The position numbers were made by a program, and so were the translations under genes. The notes under the pieces were generated by a model that was given only the letters and a program-made list of their open reading frames with translations, made no database searches and was not told the DNA's origin. Shown here piece by piece: positions 9,790-17,198 of a stretch of DNA of 51,860 nucleotides. How positions within the stretch are numbered: the first letter of the stretch is position 1; each line of letters starts with the position of its first letter. The stretch spans positions 1 through 51,860 of the forward strand of contig JADKCV010000025.1 in assembly GCA_016718655.1 (NCBI GenBank), given 5' to 3'. The DNA is from Flavobacteriales bacterium. Lineage in GTDB: Bacteria; Bacteroidota; Bacteroidia; Flavobacteriales_F; PHOS-HE28.

Positions 9790-11355
9790 TCAATGCTGGA
9801 CCACTACCCGGCCCTGTATCGATCGGTCCGCGTCAACAATGCGCAGAACGTAGACGCCATTGGGGATCGATATCAGGTCCACTTCTACGCGTTGCCCTCG
9901 GGAAGTAGGGTCCAGTCCTTGGCTGTATATGGCTCGGCCATGAGCATCAAGTAAGGTCAAGATGGTCCGCCCGCTGAGCGAACCATCGATAAGCTCTACG
10001 ATGACCCGGTCCGAAGCAGGTTGAGGGGTGATCGTCAAACGTGGTGCGTTCCCGCTGATCGTCGGTACGGAGACCTCGGGTAGAACGATTGAAGCAGTGC
10101 CGGAACAACCGTAGGGATCGATGACCGTCACACTCCAGGACCCCGGAGCAGCAGCCACACATGGCCCTTGGTCTTCCACAAGTTCCCCATCAAGGGTCCA
10201 GGTCACGGAAAGGGCGTCGAAGACTTCAACGCACAGGCTGTCGTTGGTGCTGTTGGTCCCGATGATCACATCCGGAGGAGGATGGACATGAACCGTATCG
10301 CTATAGAGAAGTACCTGTAATGTGGTCCAGGAAAGATCCATGCTTCCGCTCGTACCATTGCCTGAGAACGGGATGATGCCCGGTGCAAGATCGGTGAGCA
10401 GGTACGTACCCAAGGTGTCGTTGCCATCCAACAGAGGGTCCTGGTCGATGATGTTCAAGGTGTAGGGCGGGGCGCTGAGTATCACCTCCAGGCCATTCCA
10501 AATGTGGGTGAGCTCGTCGATCGCCACATCGGAGGTGAACACGGTACTGCCGGCAGTGCTCAACGTGAAGTACAGGTCCGGCGCACCAAGGCACTGGCCT
10601 AGAAACACGGGTTCCTCGATACCGCCGCACCAATCCTCATTGACCTCTTGCACCGTTAGCGCGTTCAAACGAAGGGATCGTACGGTGGTGGTCAGGTCGA
10701 TCGGGTAATGGCCGGGCAGGGGATAGTTGGTCTGCACCACGGTTCCGGTATCGGAGCTGCCGTTGCCCAACGTCCATTCGTGCGTAACGTTCGACCCCGA
10801 ACCGATGACCAGCGCCTGGAGGTCCACGGAGAGCGGAGCGCAGCCGAAGGTGGGGGTGAAGGAGAAGCCACTGTTACCACCGATGCCCGGCAGCACCTCC
10901 AGGAAGAATCCAAGGCTCTGAGGCACCGTCAAGGTGATGCCACCGAGGACCACATCCGCATCCACGCTTACGGAGGCCGTATAGGAACCGGGTACGACCG
11001 GGATCCCACAAACGCGGACACATCCATGCGGGGCCACTTGGGGAAAGTACACTTGGTCGGGGGAATCGGTCTGGTAATCGAGGCCCAAGGGCACACCGCT
11101 CACACTGGTCACGCGCACTTCCTGCACGGTCACCTGGAATCCGGTGTTGGGATCGGTGAACATGGGAGGTATCCAGAAGGTGAGCTGTTGGTCATAGGGT
11201 TCCCCTGCAACTGCGTCCGGCGCCTGTGCCGGACACACGGTAGGGAACGGTGGGTCGCTTACACAGGTGATGTCAGGTGCGCAGGTCCCACATTGTGCAA
11301 TGGCCAAGCGATGAAGTATCAAGGCCACTATCGTGAAGGTCGTTCGGCGTCCCAT
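9790..11355 (-). CDS. Secreted T9SS cargo protein with PKD domain, paralogue B
   Basis: About 521 residues with the same plan as the protein encoded at 7158-8921. A signal peptide (TFTIVALILHRLAIAQ) is followed by the Cys pattern CGTCAPDITCVSDPPFPTVC. Then a beta domain beginning FWIPPMFTDPNTGFQV, a PKD-like domain (CAPLSVDLQALVIGSGSNVT), WCGGIEEPVF, and a sorting domain (LTITPQPASDRVIVEL, LLDAHGRAIYSQ, GVYVLRIVD). The last hydrophobic residues are VVVQH rather than the more usual VVV plus K or E. ATG 11355 is preferred to 11364 because a TACCTTG-like box overlaps the latter. The stop is 18 bp from the convergent barrel gene. Function unknown. Confidence 0.8.
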   Translation of the reverse strand: MGRRTTFTIVALILHRLAIAQCGTCAPDITCVSDPPFPTVCPAQAPDAVAGEPYDQQLTFWIPPMFTDPNTGFQVTVQEVRVTSVSGVPLGLDYQTDSPDQVYFPQVAPHGCVRVCGIPVVPGSYTASVSVDADVVLGGITLTVPQSLGFFLEVLPGIGGNSGFSFTPTFGCAPLSVDLQALVIGSGSNVTHEWTLGNGSSDTGTVVQTNYPLPGHYPIDLTTTVRSLRLNALTVQEVNEDWCGGIEEPVFLGQCLGAPDLYFTLSTAGSTVFTSDVAIDELTHIWNGLEVILSAPPYTLNIIDQDPLLDGNDTLGTYLLTDLAPGIIPFSGNGTSGSMDLSWTTLQVLLYSDTVHVHPPPDVIIGTNSTNDSLCVEVFDALSVTWTLDGELVEDQGPCVAAAPGSWSVTVIDPYGCSGTASIVLPEVSVPTISGNAPRLTITPQPASDRVIVELIDGSLSGRTILTLLDAHGRAIYSQGLDPTSRGQRVEVDLISIPNGVYVLRIVDADRSIQGRVVVQH

Positions 11356-11447
11356 AGGGTACAAGGTAATAGGTTGCGAAGGGGATCGGTGTGCGGAGGG
11401 ATGGTCCGTTCTCGGTCAGGTCCTTTGGCGAGGCCCCGATGAGGCGG

Positions 11448-11455
11448 TACCTTTG
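11448..11455 (+). promoter_or_regulatory. Promoter: TTTG at 11424 and TACCTTTG -7 box
   Basis: TACCTTTG matches the Bacteroidota -7 consensus TAnnTTTG exactly, and a TTTG at 11424-11427 sits 20 bp upstream as the -33 element. The ATG at 11463 lies 7 bp after the box, so the transcript would begin at or next to the start codon (near-leaderless). Confidence 0.6.
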
Positions 11456-11462
11456 CGGTCCC

Positions 11463-11786
11463 ATGGCCAAGAAAGAAGCCCCCTTCGATCCCGCGACACT
11501 GGAGTTGCATGACGAGACCGATGCACGCCAGTTCGTGGTGCGTGTGGATGGACATCGCGCCCGGGTGGAATATGATCGGGATGGCGACAGGATCTTCCTC
11601 ACCAGTATCGATGTCCCCAAGACATTGGAGCCTCTTGGAATGAAGGGTGTCTTGATGGAGAAGGTCCTTACACATGTGGAGGATAAGCGGTGGAAACTCA
11701 TCCCCACGCACCCCGCGATCAAGGACTACCTCCGTCAGAACTCGGCCTGGCAGAGGCTCTTGCTGAAAGGGGTCCAGTTACGTTGA
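11463..11786 (+). CDS. Small GNAT-like N-acetyltransferase
   Basis: The 107-residue product from ATG 11463 has the layout of the small YidJ/GCN5-like acetyltransferase family (PF14542 as I recall): FVVRVDGHRARVEYDRDGDR, a strand IFLTSIDVPKTLEPLGMKGVL, helix LMEKVLTHVEDKRWKLIPTHP, and AIKDYLRQN near the end. The segment PLGMKGVLMEKVL takes the place of the acetyl-CoA-binding loop. The substrate is unknown. The frame is open back to 11391, but the promoter-like box at 11448 and family length favour 11463. It lies alone upstream of gltX. Confidence 0.75.
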   Translation: MAKKEAPFDPATLELHDETDARQFVVRVDGHRARVEYDRDGDRIFLTSIDVPKTLEPLGMKGVLMEKVLTHVEDKRWKLIPTHPAIKDYLRQNSAWQRLLLKGVQLR

Positions 11787-11843
11787 CCGTGCTCGGTGAC
11801 GTGCGCTGCCGGTGAGTAGCTTATTCCACCCGCAACGCCCTCC

Positions 11844-11851
11844 TACCTTCG
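11844..11851 (+). promoter_or_regulatory. Putative -7 promoter box TACCTTCG before gltX
   Basis: TACCTTCG matches TAnnTTYG and lies 49 bp before the gltX start codon. No convincing -33 element was seen. Confidence 0.4.
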
Positions 11852-11900
11852 CGGCCCCGGACCGCTTGCCGCGTTCCGACCTCCAATCGCCCCGTTCCGC

Positions 11901-13436
11901 ATGTCCGTCCGCGTCCGTTTCGCCCCCAGCCCCACCGGTCCCCTGCACATGGGCGGTGTGCGCACCGCCCTGTACAACTACCTCTTCGCCCGCAAGCACG
12001 GCGGCCAATTCCTGCTGCGAATCGAGGACACGGACCAAGCGCGCTTCGTGCCCGGGGCGGAGGACTATATCCGCGAGGCGCTGGACTGGTGTGGCATCAC
12101 GCCTGATGAGAGCCCTTGGACCGGCGGCCCGGACGGCCCCTACCGCCAGAGCGACCGCAAGGACCTGTACCGGCAGTACGCCGACCAGTTGATCGCCTCG
12201 GACAAGGCCTATTACGCCTTCGACACTTCGGAGGAACTGGAGGCCATGCGCGAACGGCTGAAGGCTGCGGGCTCGGCATCCCCGGCCTACAACGCTGTGA
12301 CGCGAGAGCACATGAAGAACAGCCTGACGCTGAGCGCCGATGAGGTGAAGGAGCGGCTGGCGCGGGGCGATGAGCATGTGATCCGCCTGAAGGTGCCGCG
12401 CCACACCGAGGTACGTTTCGAGGACATCATCCGTGGCTGGGTGGTGGTGCACAGCGCCAACATCGACGACAAGGTGCTGTTCAAGAGCGACGGCATGCCC
12501 ACCTATCACTTGGCCAACATCGTGGACGACCACCTGATGCGCATCACCCACGTGATCCGCGGGGAGGAGTGGCTGCCCAGTGCGCCGCTGCACGTGCTGC
12601 TCTACGAGGCTTTCGGTTGGGAGCGCCCGCAGTTCGCCCACCTGCCGCTGATCCTGAAGCCCGACGGCAACGGCAAGCTCAGCAAGCGCGACGGCGACCG
12701 ACTGGGGTTCCCGGTGTTCCCCCTGAATTGGACGGACCCCACCAGCGGCGAGCAGAGCAGCGGCTACCGCGAACGTGGCTACTACCCAGACGCCTTCATC
12801 AACATGCTGGCCTTACTGGGCTGGAACCCCGGCGGCGATGTGGAGCTGATGAGCAAGGATGAACTGGTGAAGCACTTCGACCTGGAACGCGTGCACAAGG
12901 GCGGCGCCAAGTTCGATCCGGAGAAGACCAAGTGGTTCAACCAGCAGTACTTGCGCATGCGGCCCGACGCCGAGCTGGGTGCGCAGCTGCAGACCAAGTT
13001 GAAGGACCAGGGCATCGACACCACCGTGGAGCGTGCCACCGCCGCGGCCGTGCTGCTGAAGGAGCGCGCCACCTTCGTGGGGGACATGTTGGAAGGGATC
13101 TACCTGTTCACCAGCGGATCGCCGCTGAAGGACAACGCTCCGGCCGAGGAGGAGCTGCGCAAGCGCTGGAAGCCCGAGGCCGCTCCGGCGCTGGAGGCCT
13201 ACATCGCTCAGCTGGCCACCCTGCCCGCACTGACACCGGCCGTGCTGGAGGCCACCTTCAACGCGGTGCTGCAGCAGCATGGCCTGAAGATCGGCCAATT
13301 GATGCCCTTGTACCGCCTGTTCGTGGCCGGCCGCATGCAGGGTCCGGGAATGTTCGATGTGAGCGCCCTGCTGGGCAGGGATGAAGTGATGGCCCGCCTG
13401 AACGCCGGCCTGCAACACTGCCGCGCATGGGCCTGA
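11901..13436 (+). CDS. gltX: Glutamyl-tRNA synthetase
   Basis: Class I aminoacyl-tRNA synthetase charging tRNA-Glu (and tRNA-Gln where the GatCAB amidotransferase acts; gatA is in this window). The N-terminus VRFAPSPTGPLHMGGVRTAL carries the HIGH-type motif (residues 16-19, HMGG), followed by LLRIEDTDQARF. The KMSKS-type motif is KLSKR at about residues 259-263. The C-terminal helical anticodon-binding region runs from about 340 to 505. Length, 511 residues, is normal for Bacteroidota. A stretch around WTDPTSGEQSSGYRERGYYP (about 275-295) is a known Bacteroidota-type insertion in my recollection. The stop overlaps the folB start, so translation is probably coupled. Confidence 0.97.
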   Translation: MSVRVRFAPSPTGPLHMGGVRTALYNYLFARKHGGQFLLRIEDTDQARFVPGAEDYIREALDWCGITPDESPWTGGPDGPYRQSDRKDLYRQYADQLIASDKAYYAFDTSEELEAMRERLKAAGSASPAYNAVTREHMKNSLTLSADEVKERLARGDEHVIRLKVPRHTEVRFEDIIRGWVVVHSANIDDKVLFKSDGMPTYHLANIVDDHLMRITHVIRGEEWLPSAPLHVLLYEAFGWERPQFAHLPLILKPDGNGKLSKRDGDRLGFPVFPLNWTDPTSGEQSSGYRERGYYPDAFINMLALLGWNPGGDVELMSKDELVKHFDLERVHKGGAKFDPEKTKWFNQQYLRMRPDAELGAQLQTKLKDQGIDTTVERATAAAVLLKERATFVGDMLEGIYLFTSGSPLKDNAPAEEELRKRWKPEAAPALEAYIAQLATLPALTPAVLEATFNAVLQQHGLKIGQLMPLYRLFVAGRMQGPGMFDVSALLGRDEVMARLNAGLQHCRAWA

Positions 13437-13777
13437 TGGAGGTGAACGGCATCCGGGTGTTCGCCTACCACGGCTGCCTGGAGGAGGAGGGCCGCATCGG
13501 TGGCCACTTCAGGGTGGACATCGCCGTGGAGGGCGACCTGGACCGCGCCGAGACCAGTGACCGCCTGGAACATGCCGTGGATTATGGCCGTGTGACCGCC
13601 ATCGTGAAGGAGCAGATGGCGGTGCGTGCCAACCTCATCGAGCATGTGGCGCGCCGCATCCTCGATGCCCTGAAGGCCGAGTGGGATCCCGCGTTGCACT
13701 GGCATGTACGCCTGGTGAAGGAGCGCCCACCGATCAATGGCGATGTGGCCGAAGCGGTGTACAGCGTGGAGGGATAG
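13427..13777 (+). CDS. folB: Dihydroneopterin aldolase
   Basis: FolB converts 7,8-dihydroneopterin to 6-hydroxymethyl-dihydropterin and glycolaldehyde in folate synthesis. The family features are present in 116 residues: MEVNGIRVFAYHGCLEEE (with the HG pair), IGGHFRVDIAVEGDL, the DRLEHAVDYGRVTAIV segment, LIEHVARRIL with the substrate-binding Glu, and VRLVKERPPINGDV near the end. ATG 13427 overlaps the last ten bases of gltX; an alternative ATG at 13436 also overlaps. The pair therefore looks like a translationally coupled unit. Confidence 0.92.
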   Translation: MGLMEVNGIRVFAYHGCLEEEGRIGGHFRVDIAVEGDLDRAETSDRLEHAVDYGRVTAIVKEQMAVRANLIEHVARRILDALKAEWDPALHWHVRLVKERPPINGDVAEAVYSVEG

Positions 13778-13788
13778 TCCGATCCTCC

Positions 13789-13796
13789 TATCTTCG
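13789..13796 (+). promoter_or_regulatory. Putative -7 box TATCTTCG before tRNA-Cys
   Basis: TATCTTCG, the same box seen before several protein genes, ends 14 bp before the first base of the tRNA, a plausible distance for a short-leader tRNA transcript. Confidence 0.45.
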
Positions 13797-13810
13797 CAGC
13801 CCACTTTCCC

Positions 13811-13881
13811 GGTCGCGTGGCCGAGTGGCTAGGCACAGCTCTGCAAAAGCTGCTACTGCGGTTCGAATCCGCACGCGACCT
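13811..13881 (+). tRNA. tRNA-Cys (anticodon GCA)
   Basis: A 71-nt cloverleaf. Acceptor stem GGTCGCG (13811-13817) pairs with CGCGACC (13874-13880). The anticodon stem is CAGCT/AGCTG around loop CTGCAAA, with anticodon GCA at 13843-13845. The T arm is TGCGG-TTCGAAT-CCGCA. The D arm contains GTGGCTAGGC. The discriminator base is T and CCA is not encoded. It is followed at once by a terminator-like hairpin. Confidence 0.97.
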
Positions 13882-13884
13882 CCC

Positions 13885-13916
13885 GATGAACGCTCCGGAC
13901 TCCCGGGGCGTTCATC
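13885..13916 (+). terminator. Terminator hairpin after tRNA-Cys
   Basis: GATGAACGC (13885-13893) pairs with GCGTTCATC (13908-13916) and the interior CCGG/CCCGGG adds further pairs. The sequence CTTT follows. The hairpin starts 4 bp after the tRNA. Confidence 0.75.
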
Positions 13917-14021
13917 CTTTCCGGTACGACCGTAGGATGGATCGGACCATCTTTGTGGAAGGTGGTCGTTGCATACCGATCGACCCCTTTCTGCGTTGTG
14001 TGCTCTGCTGAACCTCGAACC

Positions 14022-16385
14022 ATGCACCTTCCACGAATACTCCTGCTGACCACCATGGTACTTGCCTCGCTCAGCGGGTGGGCCCAAAGCACCTTGGCCA
14101 TTGGCCAGTGGCAGGACCATTTCCCATACAGGCAGTGTATCGCAGTCGCCCAAAGCGCGCAACATGTCTATGCCGCCACGGCCAACAGCATGTTCCGATT
14201 CGACAAGGCCACGGGCGAAATGGACAAGCTGTCCAAAGCAACCGTCCTGAGCGATGTGGGCATCCAGGGTCTGGCCTGGAATGAACCGTTGGGTATGCTA
14301 GTGGTGTACTATACCAATGGTAACCTGGATCTGATCCAAGGGAACACCTCCACGAACCTCGGTGATATCAAACGGAGCAGCCTTCTGGGGGATAAGACGA
14401 TCAATTCGGTGATCTTCGACGGGACCACGGCCTACCTGGGTTGTGGCTTCGGTATCGTGGTTCTGGACCTTGCCCGAAAGGAGGTGCGGGATACCTGGCG
14501 CATAGGGCCCAATGGGGCTCAGGTGCAAGTGGGAGGGATCGCGTTCCATGGCGATTCCATCTACGCGGCCACCTCCACCGGCCTGTTCGTGGCATCGCGC
14601 GATGCTGCCAATCTTGCGGCCTTCAGCAATTGGCACCAACGGCGCGATATCGCAAGTTCCGCGCAGGACGGTCCCTTCAACAAGGTGGTGTCCTTCGCCG
14701 GTCGACTGCTGCTGAATTTCAAGAGCGTGCAGACCTCCAGGGACACGCTCTTCATGCTCAACGACCAGAACGGTTGGGAGCGTTTCGCAGGGGTGTTCGA
14801 CCGGGCGAACCGCGGCATGGACGTGAGTACTGATGGCCAACAGTTGACGGTCACTCACAACGAGAACCTCGACGTGTTCGATACCAACCTGGTTCCGATC
14901 GCGTACATCGATTCATACGTGGGTACGGTAGCACGTCCCCAGCAGGCCATCGGCAGATTCGGTGACCTATGGGTGGCCGACCGGGAAGTGGGGTTGGTGC
15001 GTCTCGCCTCCCCGTCACCGGCTTCCTATGCACCGAATGGTCCCAAAGGGGCCAATACATGGTCCATGACCAGTGATCAAGGTGTGGTCCTGGTGGCCAG
15101 TGGTGCGCTGGCCGGCAACTGGTCCAACGAATTCTTGAAGGAAGGAGCGCATATGTTCAAGGACGGTCGATGGACCACGATCGATGCACGTACGAGCCCC
15201 TTGATGCTGACCGGGAGGAATTCCTATGGGGCAGAGGTGAACGACATCGTTGCCGTGGAGGTCGACCCCGAGGACAAGGAACACGTCTGGTTGGGAAGCT
15301 GGGATGACGGGCTGATCGAGGTCCGCAATGGGATCGCCGTGGAGATCTATAATGCGGACAATAGCTCACTGGGTCTCGATGTGCTCGGGTTCGAAGGGCG
15401 ACTCAATGTAGGGGGCATGGACCATGATCAGGACGGCAACTTATGGATGACCAACGCGTGGTCGGCCGCGCCGCTCTCGGTGCGCACCAAGAGCGGATCG
15501 TGGTACAGTTATTCCCCGGGTTCCCTGCTCAACAACAATCAGCTGATCGCAAGCATTCTGGCGGCTAGTAACGGGTTCAAGTGGATCGTGCGCCCCAGGG
15601 GTAATGCACTGCTTGTGTTCGATGACAATGGCACGCTGGATGTGACCAGCGATGATCGGTGGAAGTTGCTGAACAGCACCGAGGGTAGCGGTGGTCTGCC
15701 AGCGCCCGACGTGCTCACAGTGGCCGAGGATAAGGAGGGTCAGATATGGGTGGGGACCAGCAAGGGAGTGGCCGTTTTCTACTCCCCGGAGAACATCTTC
15801 AGCAGTAGTGGCTTCGACGCTCAGCAGATCCTGCTCGAGCAGGACGGCAACTTCCAATACTTGTTGGAGACCGAAACGGTCAGCAGCATCGTGGTGGACG
15901 GCGCCAACCGGAAGTGGATCGGCACGCAGACGGGAGGGGTGTTCCTCGTGTCGCCCGATGGCCGGACGCAGATCCAGCACTTCACCCAGGACAATAGCCC
16001 ACTGCCAAGCAATACCGTGTATGCGGTGACCATCGACGAGGGAACAGGCGAAGTGTTCATGGCCACTGACCGAGGGATCATGAGCTACCGCAGCGATGCC
16101 ATCGAAGGGCTCGCGGAGAACACCTGTGCCACCGTGTTCCCGAACCCCGTGAGCGAGAGCTATACGGGCAATGTGGCCATTGATGGACTCGTCCGCGATA
16201 GCGAAGTGAAGATCACCGACGTGAGCGGCAACCTGGTGTACCGGACCACCTCACTGGGTGGTCAGGCGCTCTGGCCGGCCACCGACATGGAGGGCAACCG
16301 GGTGAGCACAGGGGTCTACCTGATCTTCGCCGCCGACCAGTTCGGGGTCACCAAGTGCAATACCAAGGTGCTCGTGGTGCGCTAG
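14022..16385 (+). CDS. porZ: Type IX secretion protein PorZ
   Basis: PorZ is a cell-surface part of the T9SS attachment complex; in Porphyromonas it helps deliver the anionic lipopolysaccharide to which cargo is linked. The 787-residue product has a signal peptide (ILLLTTMVLASLSGWAQ) and the typical start IGQWQDHFPYRQCIAVAQSA. Repeated beta-propeller blades (VYAATANSMFRFD, IWVGTSKGVAVFY, KWIGTQTGGVFLVS, VFMATDRGIMSY) run to about residue 690. The C-terminal Ig-like sorting-type domain includes VFPNPVSES, VSGNLVYRTT and GVYLIFAADQFG. ATG 14022 is chosen because it directly precedes the signal peptide. recO follows by 18 bp, suggesting co-transcription. Its presence agrees with the many T9SS cargos in this window. 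Confidence 0.88.
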   Translation: MHLPRILLLTTMVLASLSGWAQSTLAIGQWQDHFPYRQCIAVAQSAQHVYAATANSMFRFDKATGEMDKLSKATVLSDVGIQGLAWNEPLGMLVVYYTNGNLDLIQGNTSTNLGDIKRSSLLGDKTINSVIFDGTTAYLGCGFGIVVLDLARKEVRDTWRIGPNGAQVQVGGIAFHGDSIYAATSTGLFVASRDAANLAAFSNWHQRRDIASSAQDGPFNKVVSFAGRLLLNFKSVQTSRDTLFMLNDQNGWERFAGVFDRANRGMDVSTDGQQLTVTHNENLDVFDTNLVPIAYIDSYVGTVARPQQAIGRFGDLWVADREVGLVRLASPSPASYAPNGPKGANTWSMTSDQGVVLVASGALAGNWSNEFLKEGAHMFKDGRWTTIDARTSPLMLTGRNSYGAEVNDIVAVEVDPEDKEHVWLGSWDDGLIEVRNGIAVEIYNADNSSLGLDVLGFEGRLNVGGMDHDQDGNLWMTNAWSAAPLSVRTKSGSWYSYSPGSLLNNNQLIASILAASNGFKWIVRPRGNALLVFDDNGTLDVTSDDRWKLLNSTEGSGGLPAPDVLTVAEDKEGQIWVGTSKGVAVFYSPENIFSSSGFDAQQILLEQDGNFQYLLETETVSSIVVDGANRKWIGTQTGGVFLVSPDGRTQIQHFTQDNSPLPSNTVYAVTIDEGTGEVFMATDRGIMSYRSDAIEGLAENTCATVFPNPVSESYTGNVAIDGLVRDSEVKITDVSGNLVYRTTSLGGQALWPATDMEGNRVSTGVYLIFAADQFGVTKCNTKVLVVR

Positions 16386-16403
16386 ACCCTTGGCCCAAGG
16401 CCC

Positions 16404-17117
16404 ATGTTACAGACCACGCGTGCCATCGTCATCCGTACGGTGCGCTTCGCGGATCATCGGGTGATCCTCAAGGCCTATACCGTGGCACATGGCATGCGGA
16501 GCTACGTGGTGCGCACCGGCAAACGGGGCACTGCTTCGGTTGCTGCCTTGCAGGCCCTGAACCGGGTGGACCTTGTGGCCGATGAGACCGCCGAACGCGA
16601 CCTTCACCTGTTGCGCGAACTACGCGTCGAGCGCCCCTACCAACGGCTACCGTACGATCCCGTCCGTGGTACCATCGCCCTGTTCGTTCAAGAGGTACTG
16701 TACAAGGTGCTCCGCGAGGAGTCGGCCGACCCGGTCCTGTACGCATTCATCGAGGAGTTGCTGGAAGCTTTGGACTCCACAGAGGAGCTCGCCCACTTCC
16801 CGCTGTTGTTCCTGGTGCAGCTCTCCGGCCACTTGGGCTTCATGCCCGAGCCCCCCTTGCCTGGTGAGGACCGCTTCGACCTGAAGGAGGGACACTTCAC
16901 CCGAGGCGCCGCACAACATGGTCACACCTTGCCCCCGATACTCAGTGCGGCCCTTGCCAGTCTGCTGTACTTGCCCTTGGGCACCGCTCCTGACCCGCCT
17001 CTCGGTGCCCCCCTACGACGCGACCTGCTGGACCACCTGTTACTCTACTACCGCTTGCACCTCGACGGCTTGGGCGAACTGCGCTCACCGGCGGTGCTGC
17101 AACAGGTCCTCGGGTAA
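16404..17117 (+). CDS. recO: DNA repair protein RecO
   Basis: RecO works with RecF and RecR in loading RecA on single-stranded DNA gaps. The 237-residue protein begins with the OB-fold pattern MLQTTRAIVIRTVRFADHRV and ILKAYTVAHGMRSYVVRTGK, followed by ALQALNRVDLV. The helical C-terminal region (about 85-235) has LFVQEVLYKVLREESADPVL, typical of Bacteroidota RecO. No zinc-binding Cys cluster is seen. The gene starts 18 bp after porZ. Confidence 0.88.
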   Translation: MLQTTRAIVIRTVRFADHRVILKAYTVAHGMRSYVVRTGKRGTASVAALQALNRVDLVADETAERDLHLLRELRVERPYQRLPYDPVRGTIALFVQEVLYKVLREESADPVLYAFIEELLEALDSTEELAHFPLLFLVQLSGHLGFMPEPPLPGEDRFDLKEGHFTRGAAQHGHTLPPILSAALASLLYLPLGTAPDPPLGAPLRRDLLDHLLLYYRLHLDGLGELRSPAVLQQVLG

Positions 17118-17150
17118 TTGCGAGGGTCGCCGACCCCTTGCGATCACGCG

Positions 17151-17181
17151 AGGACCCAAGGGGCCCCGACCCTTGGGTCCT
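17151..17181. terminator. Perfect 12-bp hairpin between recO and the S9 peptidase gene
   Basis: AGGACCCAAGGG (17151-17162) and CCCTTGGGTCCT (17170-17181) pair perfectly around a 7-nt loop. There is no T run, and the hairpin ends only 3 bp before a promoter-like box. It could be a terminator for porZ-recO, an operator, or both. Confidence 0.5.
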
Positions 17182-17184
17182 GAG

Positions 17185-17192
17185 TACCTTCG
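17185..17192 (+). promoter_or_regulatory. Putative -7 box TACCTTCG before the S9 peptidase gene
   Basis: TACCTTCG ends 6 bp before the ATG at 17199, giving a near-leaderless message if used. The preceding hairpin overlaps the spacer region where a -33 element would be expected. Confidence 0.4.
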
Positions 17193-17198
17193 CCCCCC

